The translations under genes were made by a program, and so were the position numbers. From an uncultured Cocleimonas sp. (GTDB lineage Bacteria > Pseudomonadota > Gammaproteobacteria > Thiotrichales > Thiotrichaceae), in contig CALJIH010000102.1 in NCBI GenBank assembly GCA_937974135.1, forward strand, positions 1-28,717: a stretch of 28,717 bases of DNA. The letters run 5' to 3'. Of the stretch, positions 6,886-14,101 are shown piece by piece. Every line of letters starts with the position of its first letter. Position 1 is the stretch's first letter. The notes beneath the pieces are model-generated. The model was not told where the DNA came from. It ran no database searches and saw only the letters and a list, made by a program, of their open reading frames with translations.

Positions 6886-8994
6886 TCAAACAGCGGCATA
6901 ATCTTCAGCATGTTTAATCCAGCGATCAATCAGTGGTTCTACATTTTCTGGGTAGTGTTCCATGATTAACTTTGCTGCTTCTTGTACTTTGGGTAATAGA
7001 AATTGATCTTCCATTAGGTTTGCAATTCTAAATTGTAATTCACCTGTTTGGCGTGTACCGAATACTTCACCAGGACCGCGAATTTCTAAATCAATCTTTG
7101 CTATTTCAAAACCGTCATTACTGTTGCGCAAAGCTTCAAGCCGCTTTTTACCGTTTTGTGATAGAGGTGTTTGATACATCAAAACACAGCTACTGGCTTT
7201 GCTGCCTCTACCGACGCGCCCCCGTAATTGATGTAATTGCGCTAAGCCTAAACGTTCTGCATTTTCGATTATCATCAAACTTGCATTGGGTACATCAACG
7301 CCAACTTCGATAACCGTAGTTGCTACAAGTAGATTAATTTTTCCAGATTTAAAATCGGCCATAATGACTTCTTTTTCGACAGATTTCATGCGTCCATGAA
7401 TCATTCCGATCGTTAAATCAGGTAGTGAGTTTTTGAGTAATTCCCACGTTTCCTCAGCATTTTGGCATTGCAATGCCTCAGACTCTTCAATCAAAGTACA
7501 TACCCAATAGACTTGGGCACCATCTGTACATACTGCATTGATGCGTTGCACGATTTCATCACGACGCGTATTGCTAATGACCACGGTATTCACCGGTGTT
7601 CGTCCTGGTGGCAGCTCATCGATTATTGAATAATCCATGTCCGCATAAGTTGTCATAGCCAAGGTACGAGGAATGGGTGTGGCAGTCATGACTAATTGAT
7701 GTGGGTAGGCATCATTTTGTGATTGATTAGGTAAATTAGATGCTTTGCCTTTGTCACGCAGTGTCATGCGTTGATGGACACCAAAGCGGTGTTGTTCATC
7801 GACGATAATTAATCCAAGTTTTTGAAAATGCACATCATTTTGAAATAGGGCGTGAGTTCCAATGACTAAATGGCATTCTCCCTTTTTGGTTTCTTCTAAC
7901 ACTTGGCGTTTATCAGCAACTTTGAGCTTTCCTGACACTAAAGAGACTTTTAAATTTAAAGGTTCTAACCATTCGCGAAAGCTTTTAACATGCTGTTCGG
8001 CGAGGATTTCAGTGGGTGCCATTAGTACCACTTGATAGCCAGATTCTATTGCTGATAATGCAGCTGCAGCGGCTACTAATGTTTTTCCTGAGCCGACATC
8101 GCCTTGCACTAAGCGACTCATGGGCCAAGACTGTGATAAATCTTGATTAATTTCATTAATTACTCGGCTTTGGGCATGGGTTAAAGCAAAGGGTAAGTTT
8201 GCTTTGAGACGCTCAAAGTATTGAGACTGAATATAAAAAGGGAAACCTAAGCCTTTTTTTTGTTGCTCGCGAAGTTTGCGTAAACTTAAATGATGCGCCA
8301 GAAGTTCTTCGAAAATCAATCGCTGTTGCGCTGGATGGTTCCTAATTTGTAAATCAAGCACGGCAATATCTGCAGTAGGTTGATGCAGAATTTTTAAGGC
8401 TGCTTTTAAATCAGCTAATTTATATCGCTCACTAATATTTTCAGGGATGAGATCTTTTAAATCGTTTAAATGCGATACAGCTTGATTGGCTAATCGCAAC
8501 AAACTGCGTTGTTGAATGCCTTTGGTAGCAGGATAGATGGGTGTGAGAGCATCTGTTAAGGCAATATTCGTTGAGTTAGTCAGAATTTTATATTCTGGAT
8601 GTACCATCTCACGACTCGCTTTACCAATGCGAATTTCACCGAATGCGCTGACTTTTGAACCCCGAGATAATGCTTGTTGTTGCGCTTTACTAAAGTGAAA
8701 AAATCGAAGTGTTAGCATCCCCGTGCCATCTGAGAGGGTGCAAATCATCATGCGTCGGCCACGAAATACAATTTCTGAATGTTCGACTTCACCTACGATT
8801 AAAACTTCTTGACCATGATCAGTCGCACCAATAGGATGAATTTGTGTACGATCTTGGTAGCGTAACGGTAAATGAAAGAGTAAATCTTGGACTATTTCGA
8901 TATCTAACTTCTGTAAGTTCTCAGCCATTTTAGGTCCTACACCTTTTAACTTGGTGATGGGTTGGCTTAATACAGAAAGTGAGTCCTTGGACAT
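6886..8994 (-). CDS. recG: ATP-dependent DNA helicase RecG
   Basis: 702 residues, close to the E. coli length of 693. The N-terminal wedge/OB domain (about 1-230) includes LKGVGPKMAENLQKL and the HLPLRYQDRT segment. The helicase core follows: Walker A GDVGSGKT (298-305), DEQHRFG (399-405), TATPIPRTLAM (437-447), and the C-terminal motifs GMIHGRMK, EVGVDVPNA and QLRGRVGRG. RecG reverses stalled replication forks and processes branched DNA and R-loops. The start codon is 15 bases after the methyltransferase stop, so it is probably the third gene of a plsY-methyltransferase-recG operon. The 3' end lacks an obvious terminator and abuts repeat copy 3. Confidence 0.98.
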   Translation of the reverse strand: MSKDSLSVLSQPITKLKGVGPKMAENLQKLDIEIVQDLLFHLPLRYQDRTQIHPIGATDHGQEVLIVGEVEHSEIVFRGRRMMICTLSDGTGMLTLRFFHFSKAQQQALSRGSKVSAFGEIRIGKASREMVHPEYKILTNSTNIALTDALTPIYPATKGIQQRSLLRLANQAVSHLNDLKDLIPENISERYKLADLKAALKILHQPTADIAVLDLQIRNHPAQQRLIFEELLAHHLSLRKLREQQKKGLGFPFYIQSQYFERLKANLPFALTHAQSRVINEINQDLSQSWPMSRLVQGDVGSGKTLVAAAAALSAIESGYQVVLMAPTEILAEQHVKSFREWLEPLNLKVSLVSGKLKVADKRQVLEETKKGECHLVIGTHALFQNDVHFQKLGLIIVDEQHRFGVHQRMTLRDKGKASNLPNQSQNDAYPHQLVMTATPIPRTLAMTTYADMDYSIIDELPPGRTPVNTVVISNTRRDEIVQRINAVCTDGAQVYWVCTLIEESEALQCQNAEETWELLKNSLPDLTIGMIHGRMKSVEKEVIMADFKSGKINLLVATTVIEVGVDVPNASLMIIENAERLGLAQLHQLRGRVGRGSKASSCVLMYQTPLSQNGKKRLEALRNSNDGFEIAKIDLEIRGPGEVFGTRQTGELQFRIANLMEDQFLLPKVQEAAKLIMEHYPENVEPLIDRWIKHAEDYAAV

Positions 8995-9009
8995 ATCGTT
9001 ATTAAATGC

Positions 9010-9561
9010 TCACAAATGTTGAATCAATTCGTGTACCGCAATTGCACATGAAGTGATGACGTTCATGGATGAGTTTTTACCGTACATGGGAATATGGATG
9101 TGGTGATCAGCGAGGGTCAGTAATTCTGTTGAAATACCTAAATTTTCAGAGCCAATGATTAGACAGGTTTGCTCTTTTTTATTAAGTGAAAACTCACGAA
9201 TACTTTCACTACGTGCAGTAATTTCTAAGGCAATAATGGTATAGCCCTTATCTCTCATATGCTTGATAACATGAATAGGGTCTTCTTCATATACATAGGG
9301 GATGTGATTTTCTGTGGAGCGCGCCGCTTTACGAATTTTGTATTTTGGTGGCGTTTGAGTGCTACCGGTTAGATAAAGTTTTTCAACACCCAGTGCATCC
9401 GCGACGCGAAATAAGCTGCCGACATTTCCTGCTATTTCAATATTATTTGCAACAATACTGAGTGGAAAAACAGCATTTTCAGAGCGAGTTTCAGCATGAT
9501 TTAACTGTTGATTAGTGACTAGATTAGCGTGCTTAAATAAATCGGCTTGCTGAGAACTCAT
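9010..9561 (-). CDS. SpoU/TrmH-family RNA 2'-O-methyltransferase
   Basis: A 183-residue SPOUT methyltransferase. Motif 1 is NNIEIAGNVGSLFRVADALG (about 38-57) with the catalytic-type arginine in FRVADA. Motif 2 is CLIIGSENLGIS and motif 3 is IPMYGKNSSMNVITSCAIAV, which build the knotted SAM site. It is a compact form without the L30e-like N-terminal domain of TrmB/RlmB-type enzymes, and shorter than E. coli TrmH (229). The place next to recG is where gammaproteobacteria keep trmH, which methylates G18 of tRNA, but divergence leaves the target (tRNA or rRNA) open. It lies 11 bases after the plsY stop. Confidence 0.88.
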   Translation of the reverse strand: MSSQQADLFKHANLVTNQQLNHAETRSENAVFPLSIVANNIEIAGNVGSLFRVADALGVEKLYLTGSTQTPPKYKIRKAARSTENHIPYVYEEDPIHVIKHMRDKGYTIIALEITARSESIREFSLNKKEQTCLIIGSENLGISTELLTLADHHIHIPMYGKNSSMNVITSCAIAVHELIQHL

Positions 9562-9572
9562 AGCGTTTTAAT

Positions 9573-10172
9573 TTACTTTTCTGTAATTTTTGATTCAGTG
9601 CCATCAATGATATTCATAATATTGCCACGATGACGCCAATAAATAAAAATGGTAATAATCACTAGACCTAAAAACAAGTCCATCGAACCTGTGACCCAAA
9701 AGAAATATAGGGGGGCTAGCAAAGTTGCGATTAGTGCAGACAATGATGAGGTATTAAACAAAAGAGCAGCTATCAACCATGTAATTGCTACAACAACGCC
9801 AACCAATGGGTTTAAACCAAAATAAACGCCCAATGCAGTCGCAACGCCTTTACCGCCTTGCAGACCGAAGAAAATAGGGTACAAATGCCCAAGAAATGCA
9901 GCAATACCAATTAAAACTAACCAACCCCATGTGAGATCAAGGTAATGACCAATAACGATGGGGACGAGGCCTTTTAATACATCGCCTAATAATGTAATGG
10001 CAGCTGCTTTTTTACCTGCATGACGCAACACGTTTGTTGCACCTGGATTTTTTGATCCCAACGATCGAGGATCATCTTTTCCCATTACTTTGCAGGTAAT
10101 GATTGCAGCTGATGCTGAGCCTAGAAAATAGGCGAGAATAATTAATAAAATAGGGAGAAAATCAGGCATCAT
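9573..10172 (-). CDS. plsY: Acyl-phosphate:glycerol-3-phosphate acyltransferase PlsY
   Basis: A 199-residue inner-membrane protein with about five membrane segments. It has the three PlsY motifs: GSASAAIITCKVMG followed by DPRSLGSKNPGATNVLR (glycerol-3-phosphate and acyl-phosphate binding), GHLYPIFFGLQGGKGVATALG, and a C-terminal region ending WRHRGNIMNIIDGTE. It makes lysophosphatidic acid from acyl-phosphate and glycerol-3-phosphate, the first step of phospholipid synthesis. Two consecutive ATG codons occur at the start. It heads the minus-strand unit with the RNA methyltransferase and recG, and diverges from bioH across 38 bp that must contain both promoters. Confidence 0.97.
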   Translation of the reverse strand: MMPDFLPILLIILAYFLGSASAAIITCKVMGKDDPRSLGSKNPGATNVLRHAGKKAAAITLLGDVLKGLVPIVIGHYLDLTWGWLVLIGIAAFLGHLYPIFFGLQGGKGVATALGVYFGLNPLVGVVVAITWLIAALLFNTSSLSALIATLLAPLYFFWVTGSMDLFLGLVIITIFIYWRHRGNIMNIIDGTESKITEK

Positions 10173-10210
10173 AGGCTCATTAATTTTGCGTTAGGGCAGT
10201 GTAACAAACT

Positions 10211-11179
10211 TTGAGCGATTTATTAGTAAAAACATCAGGTCAAAAACTGGACAAAAAACAGTTTACTGAAAATAGTGTCAAAACACTGATGCTATTGCAC
10301 GGCTGGGGTATGAATTCGCTTGTTTGGGAACCTATTCGTGAAGCCTTAGAATCTCAATACCATCTGCTTTGGATAGATTTACCCGGGCATGGTTTTAATC
10401 AACATTTAGAGGCAGAAAGCTTAGACAATATAGTGCATTTAATTGCTAAAAAAACACCTGATGATACGCATGTTATTGGGTGGTCTTTGGGTGGGATGGT
10501 GGCGCAAGCATTAGCACAAGGTATTCCAAATAAAATCAAGAGTCTGACATTGGTTGCAAGTACGCCGCGATTTTCTCAAAGTAAAAACCATGACTGGCCA
10601 CATGCGATGAGTGAGGAAGTATTGAATCGTTTTGCGGATAATCTTAAACAAGACCCTGAAAAGACCATTAAAGGCTTTATAGCGTTGCAATTTATTGGTG
10701 TTAAGAATGCTAAACAAGCTCAAGATAATCTCATCAATCACATTCTCAATATCCGCAAAGATACTCAAACAAGTGAACATAAGAAGATGTCGCAAGATAA
10801 CGACGATAACTATAATGGAGGGAGACAAACAGGCCAAAAGTGGGGGGGTGTATTCGACAAACTCAACAGAACTGTCTTTTTAGATGATTCTAAATCCTTA
10901 TCTGAGGGTAAAAATAACATTCCTACTAATGAAGCATTAGACGTTGGTTTAAGGATTTTGCATGAAACCGATTTACGATCCCTAGAGTCTATCTGCCCAG
11001 AACATTGGATATTTGCAGAATATGATCGATTAATTCCTAAAGAAGTCATAAATGATTTGAAATCCTTGCGCGCAGATGCTCAAATCACGCTGCTTGAAAA
11101 AGCAGGTCATGCGCCGTTTATCACGCATACTGAAATTTTCATTAAACATTTGAGAAATTTCATAGATTCTCAATCGTAA
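10211..11179 (+). CDS. bioH: Pimeloyl-ACP methyl ester carboxylesterase BioH with in-frame insertion
   Basis: A 322-residue alpha/beta hydrolase matching BioH along its core: LMLLHGWGMNSLVWEPI, WIDLPGHG, GWSLGG (nucleophile S92), EYDRLIP (D272) and KAGHAPFITH (H300), so the triad is complete. It removes the methyl ester of pimeloyl-ACP in biotin synthesis, and bioC follows 21 bases downstream. The best start is TTG at 10211, giving about ten more N-terminal residues than E. coli BioH; the first ATG (10289) lies inside the conserved LMLLHGWG strand. Residues 184-237 (10760-10921) form a hydrophilic Asn/Asp/Lys/Ser-rich stretch absent from the 256-residue E. coli protein. It interrupts the region joining the lid to the GLRILHETDL segment and contains repeat copy 4. 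Activity is plausible because the insert replaces nothing catalytic. Confidence 0.9.
   Translation: MSDLLVKTSGQKLDKKQFTENSVKTLMLLHGWGMNSLVWEPIREALESQYHLLWIDLPGHGFNQHLEAESLDNIVHLIAKKTPDDTHVIGWSLGGMVAQALAQGIPNKIKSLTLVASTPRFSQSKNHDWPHAMSEEVLNRFADNLKQDPEKTIKGFIALQFIGVKNAKQAQDNLINHILNIRKDTQTSEHKKMSQDNDDNYNGGRQTGQKWGGVFDKLNRTVFLDDSKSLSEGKNNIPTNEALDVGLRILHETDLRSLESICPEHWIFAEYDRLIPKEVINDLKSLRADAQITLLEKAGHAPFITHTEIFIKHLRNFIDSQS
10760..10921 (+). other. In-frame extra segment within bioH
   Basis: About 162 bp (54 codons) with no counterpart in E. coli BioH as recalled. The flanks rejoin well: LNIRK before and PTNEALDVGLRIL after correspond to ALPM and PEVDVLNGGLEIL. The encoded peptide is polar and Gly/Asn/Asp/Lys-rich, and holds the sequence GQKWGGVFDKL from repeat copy 4. 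The boundaries are estimates from remembered homologues, accurate to a few codons. Confidence 0.7.
10836..10880 (+). repeat. G-rich interspersed repeat, copy 4 (split, inside bioH)
   Basis: The left 16 bases match the repeat exactly (AAAAGTG, six G, TGT; 10836-10851). The expected right arm is missing there, but TGTCTTTT occurs at 10873-10880. Between them are 21 bases bounded by TGT on both sides, as if a small sequence had entered the repeat. This is the only copy inside a recognised coding domain. Confidence 0.7.
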
Positions 11180-11200
11180 GCTAATAGCCACAAGATAATT

Positions 11201-12040
11201 ATGCTTGATAAAAACATCACAAAAATGCACTTTGAGCGCGCCGCCGAAAGTTATGATGGTGCAGCAATATTGCAACGTGAAATTGCAAAACGCATGGGGC
11301 AGCGTTTAGATTATATTAAACAACAACCCAAACGCGTATTAGATGTGGGTTGTGGTACTGGTTATATCACCGAAGATTTGCTCAAGCGTTATCCTAAAGC
11401 CAACGTCATTGCTGTCGATATCGCGCATAGCATGGCGTGTAAAACTCAACAATTGGGCAGTTGGTTGAGAAAGCCAAAAGTTATCTGTGCCGATGCGGAA
11501 ACCTTACCTTTAACAGAAGACAGCATCGACTTTGTGATATCCAGCTTAATGCTGCAATGGAGCAATGATTTAAATAAAGTATTTACTGGCTTTCACCATG
11601 TTTTAGCTCCCAATGGTTTATTGCTATTTAGTACTTTTGGGCCTGAAACTTTGACAGAAATACGCCAGAGTTGGAGTGATGTAGATAATCGTCCTCATAC
11701 GAGTAATTTTGCAGATATGCATGAAATTGGAGATGCTTTATTGCAAGCGGGATTTCAAGACCCAGTAACGGATATGGAAATGATTACCATGACCTATGCA
11801 AATGTGCGTCAACTGATGCGAGATATAAAACAAATTGGCGCATCCAACACCGATAGCAACCGTAGTAAAGGATTGATGGGAAAGAATAAACTTAAAGCAT
11901 TTGAGTCTGCCTATGAACAATTTAAAACTGAAGAAGGTTTGTATCCAGCAAGTTGGGAAATCATTTATGGTCATGCTTGGGTTGGTGAAGGGTTAAAGGT
12001 TGAGGGTTTTGATCATGTTATACCTATTAAGGCCTTGTAA
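11201..12040 (+). CDS. bioC: Malonyl-ACP O-methyltransferase BioC
   Basis: A 279-residue class I SAM methyltransferase. The N-terminus KMHFERAAESYDGAAILQRE is the BioC start pattern (F-x-R-A-A-x-x-Y). Motif I is VLDVGCGTGYITEDL (46-60), followed by VIAVDIAHSMA and LMLQWSNDLNKVF, with FSTFGPETLTEIRQSW, the FGPxTLxELRxxW block typical of BioC. It methylates malonyl-ACP so that it can enter fatty-acid elongation to pimeloyl-ACP methyl ester, which the preceding bioH product then hydrolyses. The ATG is 21 bases after bioH, with only a weak ribosome site, so coupling to bioH translation is possible. Confidence 0.95.
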   Translation: MLDKNITKMHFERAAESYDGAAILQREIAKRMGQRLDYIKQQPKRVLDVGCGTGYITEDLLKRYPKANVIAVDIAHSMACKTQQLGSWLRKPKVICADAETLPLTEDSIDFVISSLMLQWSNDLNKVFTGFHHVLAPNGLLLFSTFGPETLTEIRQSWSDVDNRPHTSNFADMHEIGDALLQAGFQDPVTDMEMITMTYANVRQLMRDIKQIGASNTDSNRSKGLMGKNKLKAFESAYEQFKTEEGLYPASWEIIYGHAWVGEGLKVEGFDHVIPIKAL

Positions 12041-12062
12041 TATCTTGGCAAATCATTGATAA

Positions 12063-12848
12063 ATGGCATTCATTAGAATCACCTATAAATTAATCATTTT
12101 ATGCTTCTTAGCATTAATTGCTGTGCCTATTATGTTTTTTTTAAATATGGGATCTAATGAATCAGTGCCCAATGAAAAACAAAAAGCGTACCGCACAAAG
12201 TGGCAAAAAAAAGTGATTCACGCCATTGGTTTGAATGTACACGTTAAAGGAAAAAAATTTAACGACAAACATGGAAACACAAAAAAACAATCGGCGTTAT
12301 GGGTGGCGAATCATATTTCTTGGATGGATATTCCTGTTTTAGGCAGTCAAGGTGTTGGCTTTTTGTCAAAGGCTGAAATCAGGAAATGGCCAGTCATAGG
12401 TTGGTTGGGAGAAAAAAGCGGGACTGTATTTATTCAACGTGGTGGAAAAAATGCCTCAAAAGTAGCGGCATCTGCGATCGCTGATACGATACGTTCAGGT
12501 GATAGTATTTTAGTTTTTCCTGAAGGTACAACGAGTTCGGGTGAAAATGTCAGAAGGTTTCATGCGCGTATTTTTGCACCTGCATTAGATCATCAGTTAC
12601 TCATCCAACCTGTCGTAATCCAATACTTAGATGATAATGGCAAAACACATCCTAAAGCAGCTTGGAGTGATCAGAAATTTTTTACCAATATGCTGGGTGT
12701 TTTGGCACAGCCAAGGATCAATGTTGTGTTAACGTATTTACCCATTATAGACGCTCAAGATTTTAGTGAAAGACGGCAGTTATCTGAATTCATTGAAAAT
12801 CAGATAAGTGAGGTTGTTGTATCTACAACAGCAATACAACATGTATAA
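12063..12848 (+). CDS. PlsC-like 1-acyl-glycerol-3-phosphate acyltransferase
   Basis: A 261-residue LPLAT-family acyltransferase. An N-terminal membrane segment (about 7-29) is followed by the H-x4-D catalytic motif NHISWMD (H84, D89), the FIQRGG block (123-128) and the VFPEGTTSSG motif (151-160) that binds the phosphate of the acceptor. The family moves acyl groups from acyl-ACP or acyl-CoA to lysophosphatidic acid or other lysolipids at the inner membrane. Whether this is the main PlsC or an accessory enzyme cannot be told. It starts 22 bases after bioC and probably belongs to the same transcript. Confidence 0.9.
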   Translation: MAFIRITYKLIILCFLALIAVPIMFFLNMGSNESVPNEKQKAYRTKWQKKVIHAIGLNVHVKGKKFNDKHGNTKKQSALWVANHISWMDIPVLGSQGVGFLSKAEIRKWPVIGWLGEKSGTVFIQRGGKNASKVAASAIADTIRSGDSILVFPEGTTSSGENVRRFHARIFAPALDHQLLIQPVVIQYLDDNGKTHPKAAWSDQKFFTNMLGVLAQPRINVVLTYLPIIDAQDFSERRQLSEFIENQISEVVVSTTAIQHV

Positions 12849-12907
12849 GTGTCGAATCTCAAATTAGAATTATTATAAATTTAATTTAAATATAACAAGG
12901 AAATTAG

Positions 12908-13546
12908 ATGCATCCAGGTGAAAAATTTAACACCTTCACTCATTTATTTGCGGCTATTGTAGCCATACCCGGTCTTATCTATTTAGTTATATTGGCTACA
13001 GCTACTACAGACCCATGGAAGATAACAAGTGTTTGTATTTATGGTGTGACATTGCTGTCGTTATATATCTGTTCGAGCTTATGTCATGGACATAGCGGCA
13101 GATTTGAAAAGCTCTTTGAAAAAATGGATCACCTTGCTATATATCTTCTAATCGCCGGAACCTACACCCCCTATATGTTAGTCACTTTACGCGGTGTTTG
13201 GGGGTGGTCGATGTTAGCCGCAGTTTGGGGTTTGGCTTTGATTGGAATCTTGATTGATGTTTGGCCAAAATCTGAAGCGGCAAAGTTGGAAGAATCAAAT
13301 AGAGTCATTCAACTCACGATTTATTTAGTCATGGGTTGGATGATCGTTATTGCCTTAGGTCCTTTGATAGAAAACTTAGCAAGTAATGGTGTTCTGCTGT
13401 TGGCGCTGGGTGGAATTTTATATTCGGTAGGTGTGATCTTTTTTGTACTCAGCGATAGAGTCAAACACGCGCATGGGATTTGGCATTTGTTCGTAATTGG
13501 AGGCAGTGTAAGTCATTATATTTCTATATCTGCTTATGTAATTTAA
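12908..13546 (+). CDS. Hemolysin III / PAQR-family membrane protein
   Basis: A 212-residue protein with seven predicted membrane segments beginning NTFTHLFAAIVAIPGLIYLV. The metal-site motifs of the family are all present: SSLCHGH (S-x-x-x-H), KMDHLAIYLLIAGTYTPYML (Asp-His), and HAHGIWHLFVIGGSVSHY (H-x-x-x-H) at the C-terminus. Bacterial members are annotated hemolysin III or TrhA and affect membrane lipid homeostasis; true hemolytic activity is not implied. AAGGAAATTAG gives a good ribosome site. It lies 59 bp after the acyltransferase, so it may share its promoter or have its own. The hairpin around repeat copy 5 lies about 110 bp after its stop and could terminate it. Confidence 0.9.
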   Translation: MHPGEKFNTFTHLFAAIVAIPGLIYLVILATATTDPWKITSVCIYGVTLLSLYICSSLCHGHSGRFEKLFEKMDHLAIYLLIAGTYTPYMLVTLRGVWGWSMLAAVWGLALIGILIDVWPKSEAAKLEESNRVIQLTIYLVMGWMIVIALGPLIENLASNGVLLLALGGILYSVGVIFFVLSDRVKHAHGIWHLFVIGGSVSHYISISAYVI

Positions 13547-13657
13547 TCAAACACGCTATTGAGTGGATATTTGTAGTGACAGCATAAGCGAGTAAAAAAA
13601 CTCTCTAACAAGGCAAAAGAATTATGTTTGATAATTAGAAATATTGGGTTTGTTAAA

Positions 13658-13687
13658 ACCCCCCAAAAGTAGGGGGGTGTCTTTTTT
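13658..13687 (+). terminator. Terminator-like hairpin built by repeat copy 5
   Basis: ACCCCCC (13658-13664) and GGGGGGT (13672-13678) pair perfectly over 7 bp around AAAAGTA, and GTC plus six T follow (13682-13687). This is a rho-independent terminator form for the plus-strand hemolysin III transcript. The right arm is the G-run of the interspersed repeat; the six-C left arm is unique to this copy. Confidence 0.5.
13665..13685 (+). repeat. G-rich interspersed repeat, copy 5
   Basis: Full 21-bp copy (AAAAGTA, six G, TGTCTTTT) between the convergent hemolysin III and fis genes. GCATAAGCGAG lies 83 bp upstream (13582-13592). Confidence 0.9.
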
Positions 13688-13690
13688 AAC

Positions 13691-13718
13691 AAAAACAGCC
13701 TAATAAACAGACTGTTTT
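13691..13718 (-). terminator. Possible weak terminator after fis
   Basis: On the minus strand AAAACAG (13718-13712) can pair with CTGTTTT (13698-13692) across 13 bases and runs into TTTTT. The stem is AT-rich and short, so termination of the dusB-fis transcript here is only possible. Confidence 0.3.
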
Positions 13719-13746
13719 ACTCTTATTTTTATCTCGATCAAAAAAC

Positions 13747-14016
13747 TTAAATAATTGAATGTCTTTTCAATTTAGAGCGCAATGTCGCTCTATTAATGCC
13801 CAAACAAGCAGCCGTACGAGATTGATTGCCATTGGTATGGTTCATCAATACTGTTAGCAAAGGACGTTCAACTTCATCCATAATCTGTCGGTATAAAAAT
13901 GTTGCGTCATGATCGCCAAGCATTTCAAGATAAGTTTCAACAGTTTGTCGTGTTGTCTCTGATAGAGAATTACTCTCATCTTCCAAAATAGGTAATGTGT
14001 TTAGTGGTTGATTCAT
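13747..14016 (-). CDS. fis: DNA-binding protein Fis
   Basis: An 89-residue protein slightly shorter than E. coli Fis (98). The C-terminal helix-turn-helix is clear: HTNGNQSRTAACLGINRATLRSKLKRHSI, with N-Q-S/T-R-A-A and G-I-N-R-x-T-L-R-x-K-L-K as in Fis (about residues 60-88). The N-terminal part is shorter and less conserved, including the region that contacts invertases in enteric Fis. Fis bends DNA, shapes the nucleoid and stimulates rRNA promoters. It is the last gene of the dusB-fis unit, 85 bp after dusB, the arrangement typical of gammaproteobacteria. Confidence 0.95.
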   Translation of the reverse strand: MNQPLNTLPILEDESNSLSETTRQTVETYLEMLGDHDATFLYRQIMDEVERPLLTVLMNHTNGNQSRTAACLGINRATLRSKLKRHSII

Positions 14017-14101
14017 CTTAACTCTTTCCTTATGAGTTCGTGGCTATCCTGCGGTTATATTTTTTATCTAGAACCGAATTGCCTTCATCAATATGTGTTT
14101 A

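Noticed and set aside
10511..11049. Frameshift or pseudogene interpretation of bioH
   Set aside because: The frame is open from start to stop, the catalytic triad is complete and sequence on both sides of the insert aligns in the same frame, so an in-frame insertion fits better than decay.
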